Assembly (NCBI GenBank): GCA_002383615.1
Contig: DFYN01000040.1
Coordinates: 1 to 28,691, forward strand
DNA from: Anaerolineaceae bacterium UBA4081
GTDB lineage: Bacteria > Chloroflexota > Anaerolineae > Anaerolineales > Anaerolineaceae
DNA length: 28,691 nt
Direction: 5' to 3'
In this document: positions 1 to 7,852 of the stretch, piece after piece
Numbering within the stretch: position 1 is the first letter of the stretch
How the letters are laid out: each line of letters begins with the position of its first letter
Made by a program: the position numbers and the translations under genes
Notes under the pieces: model-generated
What the model saw: the letters and a program-made list of their open reading frames with translations, nothing else
The model's database searches: none
What the model was told of the DNA's origin: nothing

Positions 1-7
1 TTACTAC

Positions 8-448
8 TTAAATTTCAACAGCCTGATAGACCCTGATGGTTGCCCCGCGTAGCTTGCGGGTAAGTACGCCTTGCAGCAGGGCAGGGCCAGAAAAACGTAT
101 GAATTTGATGGGTAGTTCAGTTTTAGGGATACGGGCCTTGACGTCAATAGCGATCCAGATCTGGTGCGGCGATTGAGTGGTGAGACCATGAAATCTCAGG
201 GCTGAAAGCAGGCAGATAGCGCCATTCGGCACAGACTTGCACGCCTCAATAAGCATATCGTGTTCAGATACTTCGGCATCTGCCAGACGATATAGACCAT
301 GCCCAACTTTTTGCACAACTCCTTGTGTGCATAGTCGGCTTAGGGTGGTTCGTGCGATGTTGAGAGGGGCTAGGTCTCGTGGGCGTATCACAGCCTTCTT
401 TTTGAGCAGGTTAATAACTGTTTGTTGTGTGCTGGTATTGGGTTTCAT
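8..448 (-). CDS. AbiEi-type antitoxin / winged-helix regulator, C-terminally short
   Basis: Probable transcriptional autorepressor and antitoxin of the AbiEi/AbiE family (type IV toxin-antitoxin), 146 residues. The N-terminal half is a winged helix (about residues 4-55: INLLKKKAVIRPRDL, then IARTTLSRLCTQG and a GHGLYRL wing). The middle is the AbiEi-like segment (ICLLSALRFHGL, QIWIAID, RKLRGATIRVY). Family members normally continue after this point with a conserved (A)KTVADCFKYR block. Here the frame ends at VYQAVEI-stop, so about 40-50 residues appear to be missing. I chose the inner ATG at 448 because GAGGTGGG precedes it; an upstream in-frame ATG at 496 lies inside the palindromic operator and has no ribosome site. 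A partner nucleotidyltransferase toxin would lie left of the window and cannot be seen. Confidence 0.72.
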   Translation of the reverse strand: MKPNTSTQQTVINLLKKKAVIRPRDLAPLNIARTTLSRLCTQGVVQKVGHGLYRLADAEVSEHDMLIEACKSVPNGAICLLSALRFHGLTTQSPHQIWIAIDVKARIPKTELPIKFIRFSGPALLQGVLTRKLRGATIRVYQAVEI

Positions 449-458
449 GACCCACCTC

Positions 459-504
459 GTTACTTTATGTAGGTAGTTATTAATATATACCTGCAAAAAG
501 TAAC
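459..504. promoter_or_regulatory. palindromic operator of the antitoxin gene
   Basis: Two 17-nt arms (459-475 and 488-504) are inverted copies matching at 15 of 17 positions: GTTACTTTATGTAGGTA against the complement of the right arm, GTTACTTTTTGCAGGTA, with a 12-nt AT-rich spacer. It sits directly downstream of the -10 box and upstream of the ribosome site, where a bound repressor would block initiation. Negative autoregulation through inverted repeats is known for AbiEi; its use here is inferred. Confidence 0.65.
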
Positions 505-533
505 ATATAATAAAAAATATAGATTTATTTCAA
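505..533 (-). promoter_or_regulatory. sigma70-type promoter of the antitoxin gene
   Basis: Reading the minus strand, TTGAAA (533-528) and TTATAT (510-505) are separated by exactly 17 nt of AT-rich DNA, close to consensus. The -10 box abuts the palindrome at 459-504. Confidence 0.6.
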
Positions 534-735
534 GGTGTTGATCCGGCTTGCGAGAACTGATTGTGTTTGGAGTGCCTTGGCCGATGAACTTATGACTTTA
601 TCGAGGGATGAGGTAAGCCAACTTGTACTGTTTTGCTGCAATTTGAAGGTGCTGGAATAAAAATATATTGTTTCCTGAATTCCCCCAGAATGTTTTTGGT
701 TATGTTGCAGCCCGATCTGAGTGATTTCAAAAAAC
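534..735. other. intergenic region without a recognisable gene
   Basis: The gene-free stretch 449-807 holds the antitoxin promoter and operator on its left and the terminator at 736-768 on its right. An 86-codon minus-strand frame (525-785) runs through the terminator, has no good ribosome site and an unremarkable composition, so I do not call it a gene. Confidence 0.5.
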
Positions 736-768
736 AAAAGGGATTGGCCGTGATGGCTAATCCCTTTT
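736..768 (-). terminator. Rho-independent terminator of the caspase-like gene
   Basis: The arms AAAAGGGATTGGCC and GGCTAATCCCTTTT enclose a 5-nt loop. On the minus strand the stem is followed by a T-rich run (TTTTGTTTTTTG). It lies about 40 nt past the stop codon of the caspase-like gene. Confidence 0.85.
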
Positions 769-807
769 GATTCTTGTGGTGTCACCTGGTGGATGTCTTG
801 GATTATG

Positions 808-3723
808 CTACTTTACCACGATAGTGAAGTCCTCACCGATCAGGCTTTTCTGCGGTATCTGCTCATATCCCCACTTTTTGTAGGTAAGCTCCGGCAGGGT
901 TGATTCGACATACGATACCAGTGAATTGACCGTTACCACCCCTTTAGCTGTTGCTGCCTTTCCACGGAGCCCATCCAGCAAGACCCACGAAAATGCTCCA
1001 TGCCCCTGAAAGCCTTCCAGCGCCACCTGGCTTCTGCTGCTCGCCACGATTGTATGACGCCCCACCGCACGGGTCAGCTTGTTGATGGCTGTCTTCTCAA
1101 GTATTCCACGTGAGGCGATCGCCTCGGCAAACGAACCGCTGTTGCAAGTGTCCAGCAGCAGGAGAGATTTAGATGCCTGAATGTTTGCCAGAAAGCGTTT
1201 GAGGTCATTCATGGAAACTCCCTGCTTCGGGATATCTTCATCTTGCGAATAGCGGAAATTAACCGGCAGGAAATAAAAGGAGCCATCCTTGCTGTAGGTG
1301 ATACCGTGGCCAGCTACAAATAAAATGAACATATCATTGCGTTTGATACTCTTACCGATGCTGTTGAAGGCAGACTCAAGCCGCTCCTTGGTTACATCTG
1401 CGTCTGAAAATGTGTGTCTGGTGATAGAGCCGAAAAGTTCCTTTCCTTTACTTTGTAGTGCATCTGCCACAGCCTGTGCATCAGCTTTGGAATATTTTAG
1501 ATGCAGGTCGCCATCACGGTATTTATCAATTGCAATGGTCAGGATGTGCAGGTTTGGTTTGCCGGTATAGGCCGAAGTATGTCTTATGGTGACAGATGGA
1601 CGTTCGGATTCAATGCTGTTTTCACGGTTGTAGGCCATGATTGCGATGTTGTTGTCACCATTGTCAAGTGTAAGTGATCGGGTGAGGCTGAAGCACTTTT
1701 CTTTTTGTTGTTTGGAGATCGCAATAAGGCTACGACCGCCGCTATCCACCTCAACCGGCATGTTGTTAAGATAGAGCGTGATATCACCAATACCACCGCC
1801 GGTATCACATATCTCGGCACTCACCTCAGCTTCAGGTTTTTCGGTTGAAGCCACCTTGTTTGTTATGCGGACCTTGGGCGGCATGTTCGTGGCAATCAAT
1901 AACTTGCTGATATTAACAGCCTTTGCGTATTCTGATATATCCTTGCCTTCAAGTGAGGCCGTTACCAGATCTGGACGATAGAAATCCTTGTATAACTGGG
2001 CTGCAGGAATAAAATCGGCGGCCTCGTTTTTGCTACGGTTCAGGTGGAAACCGATCAGCTCCTCGCCTCCGGGGGAATGATCAAAGAAGCCTTCCGGTGT
2101 CCAGAGTACCCAGCGTTTTTTATCGGCATGTGGAAAAAATGCCGCCAGTTCCTTGCCGTCAGAGTAACGATACCAGCGGATAGTGCCATCACCAAAGGCG
2201 GCAATAGCAACCTTGCCGTCCGGGGCAATGTTGGCGGCACAGGTGCCGGCTGGTGCCGTCACCTTCCAGACTTCGTTGCCAGCAGAATCATATCGTCTAA
2301 ACCACCAATCGGAACCTAGCACGAATGATCTTTTGTCCGGAGCAATGGCTATTACGCGTGACATCTCATTGCCACTGAGGTTAAGCCGGTGGTTATTGAG
2401 GGTGGGGCCAAGTGAGTTGTTCCAGTTTTTAATGCCCATCGAGGTTACATCTGGATAAAAAAGCGGTAATGGACCAGGGTTTATGATTAGTGAGCGGTTG
2501 GTTGCTGAAAAAGCTGCCGGTGCCTGATCCATAAAAGCATAACTGAAGCGAACAAAAGATCCGTCCTGCGATACTGTAAAGTTCCAGCGAATTCCACGAT
2601 TGTCGGCAGACACAGGAGCTACCAGCAGCCGTTGTGTGCCGTCCGGTCCGATTTGACCGATGATAGGTTCACCAGAGCTGAAGACTATAGAGCCATCGGG
2701 CAGCGGAGACAGCCCCAGAATTGCGTCGGTTGTACTGGTCTTTATGTCGGTGATTATACCGCGGCCTCTGTCACCCCAACGTCGAATTGGCGTCCGCCAG
2801 ATGTCGTTTTCCTTAGTCTGCCACCTGCCAGCAGCGTAAAGGTAAGCTCCATCGGTTGACCAGGCAATGGAATGGAGATCACCGCGGTTTATCTCCTTGG
2901 TGGACGGTGTGTAAAGCAGTCTCAAGTCACTACTTGAGAAGATTTGCACCCGCGCAGCATCGCTGAAGCCAACGGCTAAAAGTTTGCCATCCGGAGAATA
3001 TTTAATGGCAGAAGGTCTTTTAGCGTCTGGGGTTTGCACGTGGCTGAAAGGTTTTATGATTCTAGATTGGTTGCCCTTAAAGTTGCCAATATCATAGGTG
3101 CGTATAAAACCGTCATAGCTGGTGGTAGCCAGCCAATTTCCATCAGGTGAAAAATGTGCGCCGTATGATTCGTTGTTGTATTCAGTGTCTTGTGCAATTT
3201 GGCGCAACGGTGAGTCGGTATCTGCACGTACCTCAAGTAGTTTAATTCCATGCATTGACTGCGAAACCGCAAGTATTTTACTGTCAGGAGAAAAGCTGAG
3301 ATGTGTGATTACATCATAGAAACCCTCCGCCCGTCCCAATAACCGACCATCATTTCGGGAGAAAAGGTAAAGAGTGGTACCTTTTGGGCTACCGATCTGA
3401 GTCCATCCTCCGGTTGCAATCATGCTTCCGTCTGGTGATATAGCCACACTGCGTAGTTGCCCCTCCAGCCCTTCAGCGATAGGTGGACGCAAGGTCTGGA
3501 CAAGTCGACCGGACGGCAGTTCCCATACCCTTGCTGTTTTATCCTCTGATGCTGTTACTAGCCAGCGTCCAGATAGGTCTGTATCAATCCGCCTGATAAT
3601 TGATGTGTGGCGACCGGTTTCAATGCGTAGCAGCGGTGTTTTGGGCGGATCCAGCGAGTGTGCAGGCAGCGCAAAACTCATCAGGCAGATAACTGTAAGA
3701 AGGCAGCGTTGAACTGTTTTCAT
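808..3723 (-). CDS. secreted WD40 beta-propeller protein with C-terminal caspase-fold (peptidase C14) domain
   Basis: A 971-residue exported protein. Residues 1-24 are a signal peptide (MKTVQRCLLTVICLMSFALPAHS). WD40-like blades follow from about 35 to 560, seen as repeated 'SPDG..(I/L)A' motifs with aromatic endings such as ARVWEL, LYLFSR and IRTYDI. A linker with beta-sandwich character comes next. From about 719 (PNLHILTIAIDKY) a caspase-fold domain contains the predicted catalytic dyad His806 (in FVAGHG) and Cys860 (in LLLLDTCNSG), both intact. Bacterial proteins of this kind are predicted proteases of unknown substrate; the signal peptide puts this one in the periplasm or outside. The start follows GTGAGGCCCC. 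The gene is divergent from the lipoprotein at 3880 and ends at its own terminator. It lies outside the integrated element. Confidence 0.87.
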   Translation of the reverse strand: MKTVQRCLLTVICLMSFALPAHSLDPPKTPLLRIETGRHTSIIRRIDTDLSGRWLVTASEDKTARVWELPSGRLVQTLRPPIAEGLEGQLRSVAISPDGSMIATGGWTQIGSPKGTTLYLFSRNDGRLLGRAEGFYDVITHLSFSPDSKILAVSQSMHGIKLLEVRADTDSPLRQIAQDTEYNNESYGAHFSPDGNWLATTSYDGFIRTYDIGNFKGNQSRIIKPFSHVQTPDAKRPSAIKYSPDGKLLAVGFSDAARVQIFSSSDLRLLYTPSTKEINRGDLHSIAWSTDGAYLYAAGRWQTKENDIWRTPIRRWGDRGRGIITDIKTSTTDAILGLSPLPDGSIVFSSGEPIIGQIGPDGTQRLLVAPVSADNRGIRWNFTVSQDGSFVRFSYAFMDQAPAAFSATNRSLIINPGPLPLFYPDVTSMGIKNWNNSLGPTLNNHRLNLSGNEMSRVIAIAPDKRSFVLGSDWWFRRYDSAGNEVWKVTAPAGTCAANIAPDGKVAIAAFGDGTIRWYRYSDGKELAAFFPHADKKRWVLWTPEGFFDHSPGGEELIGFHLNRSKNEAADFIPAAQLYKDFYRPDLVTASLEGKDISEYAKAVNISKLLIATNMPPKVRITNKVASTEKPEAEVSAEICDTGGGIGDITLYLNNMPVEVDSGGRSLIAISKQQKEKCFSLTRSLTLDNGDNNIAIMAYNRENSIESERPSVTIRHTSAYTGKPNLHILTIAIDKYRDGDLHLKYSKADAQAVADALQSKGKELFGSITRHTFSDADVTKERLESAFNSIGKSIKRNDMFILFVAGHGITYSKDGSFYFLPVNFRYSQDEDIPKQGVSMNDLKRFLANIQASKSLLLLDTCNSGSFAEAIASRGILEKTAINKLTRAVGRHTIVASSRSQVALEGFQGHGAFSWVLLDGLRGKAATAKGVVTVNSLVSYVESTLPELTYKKWGYEQIPQKSLIGEDFTIVVK

Positions 3724-3800
3724 GGGGCCTCACTAACCGGGTTTCCTAAAGTATACAGGCAGCTAAATGTTCTGCAACTGCAACAGCTCCAATGCATGGC

Positions 3801-3828
3801 TTGACATCCTTAATCTACGATGTATAGA
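3801..3828 (+). promoter_or_regulatory. sigma70-type promoter of the lipoprotein gene
   Basis: TTGACA (3801-3806) and TATAGA (3823-3828) with a 16-nt spacer. An upstream in-frame ATG at 3820 falls within this promoter, so it cannot be the start of the mRNA-encoded protein. This supports the GTG at 3880 as the start. Confidence 0.65.
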
Positions 3829-3879
3829 AATCTGAAGGAGATGTGCAACGTTATAATTTTTCAAATAAGGGGGCGTCAG

Positions 3880-4380
3880 GTGAAAAAATTACAAATGGCT
3901 GTAGTGGCTTTGATGCTGATCGGTCTTTCGGGTTGTGCAATGCCACCAAAAATTACTGGTGGTGGGCCAATTATTTCTTTGATGAATGAAGCCTGTCCGC
4001 GTAACTGGTGTTATGATATGGATGATGGCATCAGTGCTTATGTAAAGGGTGATTATAACAAGGCAATCGAAGGCCTTGAAATGGCACGGCGTAAGCATTC
4101 CACTGGTGACTCGGTCTATGCAGCTTTTTTAAGTAGTGTGCTGCTTTGCCAGACTTATTATGATCAAAGGCAGTACGAAAAGGCGATAGAGTTATGCAAT
4201 GTTGCCATATTGTATGGTGAAAACTATTGGGGGCGGTTGAAAGGGCCTCAGGTGAACACTGCTTGGGATAACTTACTCAGATTTACCGCTCCTTATGGCT
4301 CTCCTGGCGAACTCATACCAGCTGTGACAGAGTGTAAGAATATTTTGAAGGAAGCACAGAAAAGGTCTGGAGGGCGCTAG
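3880..4380 (+). CDS. small TPR-like lipoprotein
   Basis: A predicted 166-residue lipoprotein. The GTG start is preceded by AAGGGGGCGTCAG. The N-terminus is a lipoprotein signal peptide (VKKLQMAVVALMLIGLSGC) with lipobox LSGC and lipidated Cys19. The mature part has at least two tetratricopeptide-like helical hairpins: 'AYVKGDYNKAIEGLEMARRKH' region near 48-70 and 'CQTYYDQRQYEKAIELCNVAI' near 90-110. TPR lipoproteins scaffold envelope complexes; no partner can be named, though the divergent caspase-like protein is also exported. It is the last chromosomal gene before the element. Confidence 0.75.
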   Translation: MKKLQMAVVALMLIGLSGCAMPPKITGGGPIISLMNEACPRNWCYDMDDGISAYVKGDYNKAIEGLEMARRKHSTGDSVYAAFLSSVLLCQTYYDQRQYEKAIELCNVAILYGENYWGRLKGPQVNTAWDNLLRFTAPYGSPGELIPAVTECKNILKEAQKRSGGR

Positions 4381-4417
4381 GTTTTAGCTTGTCAAGTTGG
4401 CTTATAGAGGGTCAGTA

Positions 4418-4457
4418 AATAAGCGGCCTTTCCACTGGATGGAAAAGGCCGCTTATT
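4418..4457. terminator. hairpin terminator left behind by the tRNA-Arg gene
   Basis: Near-perfect inverted repeat: AATAAGCGGCCTTTCC (4418-4433) and GGAAAAGGCCGCTTATT (4441-4457). It sits just beyond the tRNA 3' fragment on the minus strand, so it most likely terminated the original tRNA transcript. It may now also end the convergent lipoprotein transcript. Its U-tract is only moderate in either direction. Confidence 0.7.
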
Positions 4458-4460
4458 ATA

Positions 4461-4505
4461 TGGCGTCCCCGAGACGATTCGAACGTCCGACCCCTTCCTT
4501 AGGAG
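4461..4505 (-). repeat. left attachment site: displaced 3' end of tRNA-Arg(CCT)
   Basis: 45 bp matching 28632-28676 at all but three positions. On the minus strand it spans tRNA positions 32-76: anticodon loop CTCCTAA, stem GGAAG, T-arm, acceptor strand CGGGGAC, G73 and encoded CCA. Homology stops exactly at the 5' edge of the anticodon loop, which places the crossover in or beside that loop. The longest identical block at that edge is 15 bp. Two of the three differences form a compensated T-stem pair. Confidence 0.9.
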
Positions 4506-4575
4506 TAAAAAAATAACCCACTTTCAGGGCGTTTCATTGGCTTTCATTGTGTTAAAATTAAATAAATAATTCCAT

Positions 4576-4605
4576 TGACTTGAAGTGTTTATACCCCTCA
4601 TAATA
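4576..4605 (+). promoter_or_regulatory. probable integrase promoter
   Basis: TTGACT (4576-4581), then TCATAA/CATAAT (4599-4605) at a 17-18 nt spacing. It lies about 85 nt upstream of the integrase start. The tandem arm repeats at 4646-4669 lie between promoter and gene, so integrase bound there could repress its own expression. That last point is inference. Confidence 0.5.
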
Positions 4606-4645
4606 CCTTCACTGTATTTCATCATTTTTATCCGCTAGCCAGTCT

Positions 4646-4669
4646 CAAAAGTACAACTAAAGTACAACT
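4646..4669 (+). repeat. left arm-type tandem repeat (two AAAGTACAACT units)
   Basis: Two head-to-tail 11-bp units, AAAGTACAACT, preceded by CA. The whole 24-nt block is repeated without change at 28550-28573 near the other end. It lies 140 bp inside the left attachment core. This arrangement is expected of arm-binding sites for the N-terminal domain of the integrase or a directionality factor. Confidence 0.7.
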
Positions 4670-4689
4670 CGTTTAGGGGGGGTAGTGTC

Positions 4690-6048
4690 ATGAAAAAGGT
4701 ATTCGACGACCCTACGATTAGAAATATGGAGATCAAGGTCAAGCCCTACGACTGCATGGCGGACAAGGAGCCTGGCTTTGGTATCAGGGTTCATCCTACG
4801 GGCACCCTGACCTTTTTCTATCAATACAAGATTGACGGTCAACGCCGGTTCATGACTTTGGGCAACTATCCCAAGATGAAACTCAAGGAGGCTCGTGAGC
4901 TTTATCATGCGGAACAGTCCAAGGTTAAGGCTTTGCGCCGTGGCAGTGCAGATGGTGTCGATCCTGTCCTTGACAAGAAGCGTAAGCAGGAGCAGCGCAT
5001 TGCCGAAGAAGCTGCCAGGTCTCAGCTGCTGAGTGTTTCTGAGCTTGTGCGTGAATATGTCGATCGCCATGCAAAGAAGTTCAAGCGGTCGTGGCGGGAG
5101 GATGAGCGGTTGCTCAATAAGGAGGTTGTCGCTAAGTGGGGTAAACGTAAGGCGGCTGACGTTACAAAGCGAGATGTGACGCTGTTGCTTGAAGGCATCG
5201 TTGACCGTGGTGCACCGGCCATGAGTAACCAGGTCTTGAAGATCGTTCGCAAGATGTTCAACTTTGCTGTTGAGCGTGACATCTTGAAGCACACACCTTG
5301 CACCGGCGTTAAGGCCCTTGCCCCTAATACGCGCCGGGAGCGTAACTTATCCGAAAGCGAGATCAGAACCCTCTGGGGCAGCATGCAAAGCGCCGGTATC
5401 TCGGATGGCATCGAGCGCGCCTTGAAGTTGGTACTTGTGACAGCGCAGAGGCCGGGAGAGGTCGCAGGGATGCACACCAGCGAGATTGACGGCCATTGGT
5501 GGACTATTCCGGCAGAGAGGGCAAAGAACGGTAAAGAGCAGCGAGTTTATTTGACCAATACAGCACTTGAGCTTATCGAATCCCAGATTGAGAGTGTCAA
5601 GCTGAGCCGTGAATTACCGCCAGAAGAGAAGTACACGGGGTACATTTTCCCTTGCCCCCACAAGAAAAAGAAGCAGGCCATGGATTCACACGCATTGCCT
5701 GTTGCCGTCCGGCGGAATATTGCCTGGCCGTTGACGGACGCAGACGGGAACCCGCTCTATAAGAAAGACGGTAAGCCTGCCACGGAGAATAAGCTGAAGG
5801 TCGAGAAGTTCACCCCCCATGATCTGAGGAGGACAGCCGCTACTTTTATGGGGGGCATGGGGTTTATGGATGAAATCATTGATGCAGTGTTAAACCACGT
5901 CAAGCAGGGCATAATCCGCACCTACAACCGCCACGGATACGATAAGGAAAAGCAGCAGGCCCTTGAAGCATGGGAGCGCAAACTCTTGAGTATCATTAGC
6001 GGAACTGAAGGCAAGGTCATTCCCATCCAACGGAAGTCGGCAGCATAA
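4690..6048 (+). CDS. int: P4-type tyrosine recombinase / integrase
   Basis: A 452-residue site-specific recombinase that should insert and excise the element at tRNA-Arg(CCT). Residues about 10-100 are an arm-DNA-binding DUF4102-like domain (YQYKIDGQRRFMTLGNYPKM, ARELYHAEQSKV). A SAM-like core-binding domain follows (about 117-205). The catalytic domain has Arg254 (TAQRPGE), His377-Arg380 (HDLRRTAATF), His403 (LNHV) and the nucleophile Tyr412 (RTYNRHGY), so the active site is complete. The ATG follows a G-rich ribosome site (AGGGGGGGG). Length is normal for the family. It lies next to the displaced tRNA fragment rather than the rebuilt tRNA. Confidence 0.95.
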   Translation: MKKVFDDPTIRNMEIKVKPYDCMADKEPGFGIRVHPTGTLTFFYQYKIDGQRRFMTLGNYPKMKLKEARELYHAEQSKVKALRRGSADGVDPVLDKKRKQEQRIAEEAARSQLLSVSELVREYVDRHAKKFKRSWREDERLLNKEVVAKWGKRKAADVTKRDVTLLLEGIVDRGAPAMSNQVLKIVRKMFNFAVERDILKHTPCTGVKALAPNTRRERNLSESEIRTLWGSMQSAGISDGIERALKLVLVTAQRPGEVAGMHTSEIDGHWWTIPAERAKNGKEQRVYLTNTALELIESQIESVKLSRELPPEEKYTGYIFPCPHKKKKQAMDSHALPVAVRRNIAWPLTDADGNPLYKKDGKPATENKLKVEKFTPHDLRRTAATFMGGMGFMDEIIDAVLNHVKQGIIRTYNRHGYDKEKQQALEAWERKLLSIISGTEGKVIPIQRKSAA

Positions 6049-6141
6049 ATCCGCTTCCAGGGTCGAGTACGACACTTTCTGTCATAGCGCCATGTTAGGG
6101 TTTAACTACCAGCAGATAATTACTGCAACGGGAGGTCTCCC

Positions 6142-7143
6142 ATGGCCCACGAACTCTGGATCGACACTGCAAGCGGCACGGCGTCCATGTTTTATGTTGA
6201 TGAGGAGCCCTGGCACGGCCTTGGTACCAAGCTCGCCAATCCTGCCACCTCGGTCGAGGCGATCAAGGCCGCCAACCTCGATTGGGAAGTCAGCAAACAG
6301 GCGCTCTTTGTGCAGCAACACGATGGCTACTCCTTGGTTGATAATCGTTATGCCGTCACCCGGCCCGGAACTGGTACAGAACCCGATAACGTCGTGCTGG
6401 GGGTTGTTGGCAAGGGTTATACCCCACTCCAAAACCGGGAGGCTTTCGCCTTCTTTGATCATGTTGTTGGCAAGCAAGCCGCGGTCTATCATACGGCTGG
6501 CGCTCTGGGCAGCGGTGAGCGGGTCTGGATACTGGCGAAGTTGCCCGGCACGATCCAGGTGATCGGCGATGATGTCACCGACAAATACCTGCTGCTCTCC
6601 AACAGCCACGACGGCAGCTCAGCCGTCCAGGTAAAATTCACCCCGATCAGGGTGGTCTGCAACAACACCCTCACCATGGCCCTTTCCGAAGGTGAAACGA
6701 TCAGGGTCCCCCACACCCAGGATGTCCGCATCATGCTGCAGCGTACCGAGCGCGCCCTCGGCATCATCAATCGCCGCTACAACGATATCTCCCAGGTGTT
6801 CAAGGCCATGGCCCGTCACCAGCTCGATCAGGAAAAGGTCAGGCAGTATCTCGCCCGCGTCTTCCCGGCCCCCAATGACCCGGAAGATCAGTATGGCCTG
6901 CGGCGCACCATGGAACAGCGAGCATTAGCCGAGCTGCTCTTTGACCAGGGCAAGGGCAACCGGATGCACGGCGTCAGTGGCACCTTGTGGGCCGCCTACA
7001 ACGGTGTCACCGAATTGATCGACCACCGCCAGACCAAGCAAACCCCAGACCAGCGCCTCAGCTCGATCTGGTACGGTGACGGCTACCTGACCAAGGCCCG
7101 TGCCTACCGTGAGGCCACAACGCTTTTGAAAAAGGCGGCCTGA
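6142..7143 (+). CDS. DUF932 / phage-plasmid-like protein (TIGR03299 type)
   Basis: A 333-residue protein with the DUF932 pattern: N-terminal 'PWHGLGTKL', then 'VVGKGYTPLQNREAF', a central 'DKYLLLSNSHDGSSAV..FTPIRVVCNNTL' block, and C-terminal 'GTLWAAYNGVTELIDH'. Full length for the family. DUF932 proteins are common on plasmids, phages and islands, and their biochemical role is not established. The start follows GGGAGGTCTCCC. The next gene begins 7 nt after the stop, so the two are probably co-transcribed. No promoter could be placed confidently in the 93-nt gap after the integrase. Confidence 0.85.
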   Translation: MAHELWIDTASGTASMFYVDEEPWHGLGTKLANPATSVEAIKAANLDWEVSKQALFVQQHDGYSLVDNRYAVTRPGTGTEPDNVVLGVVGKGYTPLQNREAFAFFDHVVGKQAAVYHTAGALGSGERVWILAKLPGTIQVIGDDVTDKYLLLSNSHDGSSAVQVKFTPIRVVCNNTLTMALSEGETIRVPHTQDVRIMLQRTERALGIINRRYNDISQVFKAMARHQLDQEKVRQYLARVFPAPNDPEDQYGLRRTMEQRALAELLFDQGKGNRMHGVSGTLWAAYNGVTELIDHRQTKQTPDQRLSSIWYGDGYLTKARAYREATTLLKKAA

Positions 7144-7150
7144 TACGCTC

Positions 7151-7837
7151 ATGACACGCTACGTCATCGGTGACATACACGGCGGCCTGCAGACCTTCCT
7201 GGCGCTGATCCGTAAGATCAACCCCAAGCATGACGACCGGATCTATCTCTTGGGCGATTACATAGACCGTGGCCCGGATAGCAAAGGGGTGCTGGAGACG
7301 ATCATCAGCATGCAGGAGGCCGGCTGCGACATCCGGCCAATCCGGGGCAACCATGAGGATATGTTGATCAGGAACCTGTCGGGTGACCATGATTTGTACT
7401 CATGGGCCTGGGTAGAGAATTGGGGCCAGAAGACCCTTTTCAGCTTTGGGGTCAAGCGCCCTGAAGACTTGCCGGTACGCTACCGAAAATTTCTGGCCGG
7501 GCTTCCTTATTATCTTGAAGAAGAGGATTTTATCTTTGTCCATGCCGGGCTTAATCTGGGCCTTGATGATCCTGTCCGCGATACACCCGCAGAGCAGATG
7601 GTTTGGGAGCGATCCTATATCCCTGAATCGCGACCAGCTTTCATGCAGAGGGTGGTATGCGGCCATCGGGTTTGCACTCTTGATGCTGCCCGCCAATCTC
7701 TTCATGAGCAGGTACTACAGATCGATAACGGTGCTTTCACCAATCAGCAGCCTGAGCACGGTAACCTGCTGGCGTTAAACCTGGATACCATGCAACTTTT
7801 CGTTCAACCATGGATCGACCGCAAGGCGGTCTGGTAG
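7151..7837 (+). CDS. calcineurin-like metallophosphoesterase (PPP family)
   Basis: A 228-residue protein with all PPP-family metal motifs: Asp8-x-His10 (GDIHG), Asp36 (LGDYIDRG), Asn67-His68 (GNHED), His131 (VHAGL) and His172 (CGHRV). It is predicted to be a dimetal Ser/Thr protein phosphatase or a dinucleotide hydrolase, close to PrpA/ApaH-like enzymes; the sequence does not distinguish these. It starts 7 nt after the DUF932 gene without an obvious strong ribosome site, which is consistent with translational coupling. Confidence 0.88.
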   Translation: MTRYVIGDIHGGLQTFLALIRKINPKHDDRIYLLGDYIDRGPDSKGVLETIISMQEAGCDIRPIRGNHEDMLIRNLSGDHDLYSWAWVENWGQKTLFSFGVKRPEDLPVRYRKFLAGLPYYLEEEDFIFVHAGLNLGLDDPVRDTPAEQMVWERSYIPESRPAFMQRVVCGHRVCTLDAARQSLHEQVLQIDNGAFTNQQPEHGNLLALNLDTMQLFVQPWIDRKAVW

Positions 7838-7852
7838 TTCACGGGGGACATC

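Noticed and set aside
525..785. 86-codon minus-strand frame between the antitoxin and caspase-like genes
   Set aside because: It runs through a clear terminator, lacks a ribosome site and shows no domain-like pattern.
6106..6609. Long minus-strand frame opposite the DUF932 gene
   Set aside because: It is antisense to a well-supported family member and has no ribosome site; it reflects codon bias.
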